From Burkholderiaceae bacterium (lineage in GTDB: Bacteria; Pseudomonadota; Gammaproteobacteria; Burkholderiales; Burkholderiaceae_C): DNA of 64,000 nucleotides. Made by a program: the position numbers and the translations under genes. Positions 63,780 to 64,000 of this stretch are shown in pieces. Positions within the stretch are counted from its first letter, which is position 1; each line of letters opens with the position of its first letter. The stretch is from NCBI GenBank assembly GCA_919902775.1, contig CAKKRJ010000003.1, positions 124,001 through 188,000 on the forward strand, given 5' to 3'. The notes below the pieces were generated by a model. The model had not been told where the DNA came from and did not search any database. It was given only the letters and a program-made list of their open reading frames with translations.

Positions 63780-64000
63780 CCACCATTCACAAAGGGGACA
63801 GACTTTCTCTGTCCCCTTTTTTATCGCGTTGCAGCCCAGTAACGGCGACATTCCTCGCAAATGTCTTGAGGATGCCTCGCATCAATTTCTCTCCAAAAGT
63901 TTCATTATTAGCATCTGAGATCTCGAATTTCTCTACGTTTTCTCTGTTTTCTTGAGGACGCCTCCTCAAGAAGAACCTAGGATTCATGCGGTTTGCAGCT
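63780..64000 (+). repeat. Right ~221 bp direct repeat of the ssrA island
   Basis: Copy of 58953-59174, starting with CCACCATTCA and including the same terminator-like stem. It may continue past the window edge. See the left copy for comparison. Confidence 0.85.

Noticed and set aside
1..64000. CRISPR arrays
   Set aside because: No regularly spaced short repeats; the only tandem repeat is the coding 24-base unit of ompA.

Overview
The window looks like a chromosomal segment of a betaproteobacterium of the Comamonadaceae (Limnohabitans, Rhodoferax or Hydrogenophaga-like). The evidence is a tmRNA tag reading ANDERFALAA, a fused aroA-cmk gene, the block gyrA-serC-pheA-tyrA-aroA/cmk-rpsA-ihfB-lapA-lapB, a Bug/TTT-type solute receptor and two BPSS1780/ModE-PBP type genes. 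Genus assignment is inference. No rRNA, tRNA or CRISPR array was seen.

Layout. 1-7.2 kb: a polar amino acid ABC importer with an IclR regulator, followed by hutU-hutH facing the repressor hutC across a perfect TGTATATACA operator. 7.3-10.5 kb: an M20 amidohydrolase and an orphan TTT receptor, divergent from a LysR regulator. 10.6-29.4 kb: housekeeping and mixed genes: guaC (with an unusual leader that contains a terminator), uvrD, slyD, thrB, a Fic protein, polA, GST, dienelactone hydrolase, ZIP transporter, sulfurtransferase, EamA transporter, Rieske oxygenase, and xseB-ispA-dxs for isoprenoids.

29.5-42.5 kb is the most coherent accessory block: a TakP-like TRAP transporter split by a ModE-HTH/PBP regulator, the tungstate importer tupBCA, an AcoR-like regulator that lacks its AAA+ domain, and an aldehyde:ferredoxin oxidoreductase operon (aorA, aorB, aorC, a 19-codon coupled ORF, a MoaD-like carrier and a small unknown protein). 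The tup and aor promoters share an inverted repeat, CTATG-N10-CATAR, of ModE-box geometry. A terminator-like stem lies between aorB and aorC. I read this as a self-contained tungsten regulon: regulator, metal import, cofactor carrier and W-enzyme.

42.6-56.2 kb, all on the minus strand: crcB, rdgC, a helix-hairpin-helix protein, lapB-lapA, ihfB, rpsA, aroA/cmk, tyrA, pheA, serC, gyrA. 56.4-58.6 kb, plus strand: ompA, ubiG, gph. Then ssrA (tmRNA) at 58570-58958.

58.95-64 kb: a roughly 4.8 kb island sits directly after the CCA end of ssrA between two ~222 bp direct repeats (about 20 differences). It carries a large serine recombinase, a DUF4258/HTH toxin-antitoxin-like pair with its own operator, an AT-rich unknown gene, two small adjacent proteins that share an N-terminal NQxGGxTAxxVNxG motif (a candidate undescribed system), and a YkgJ-type cysteine-cluster protein.
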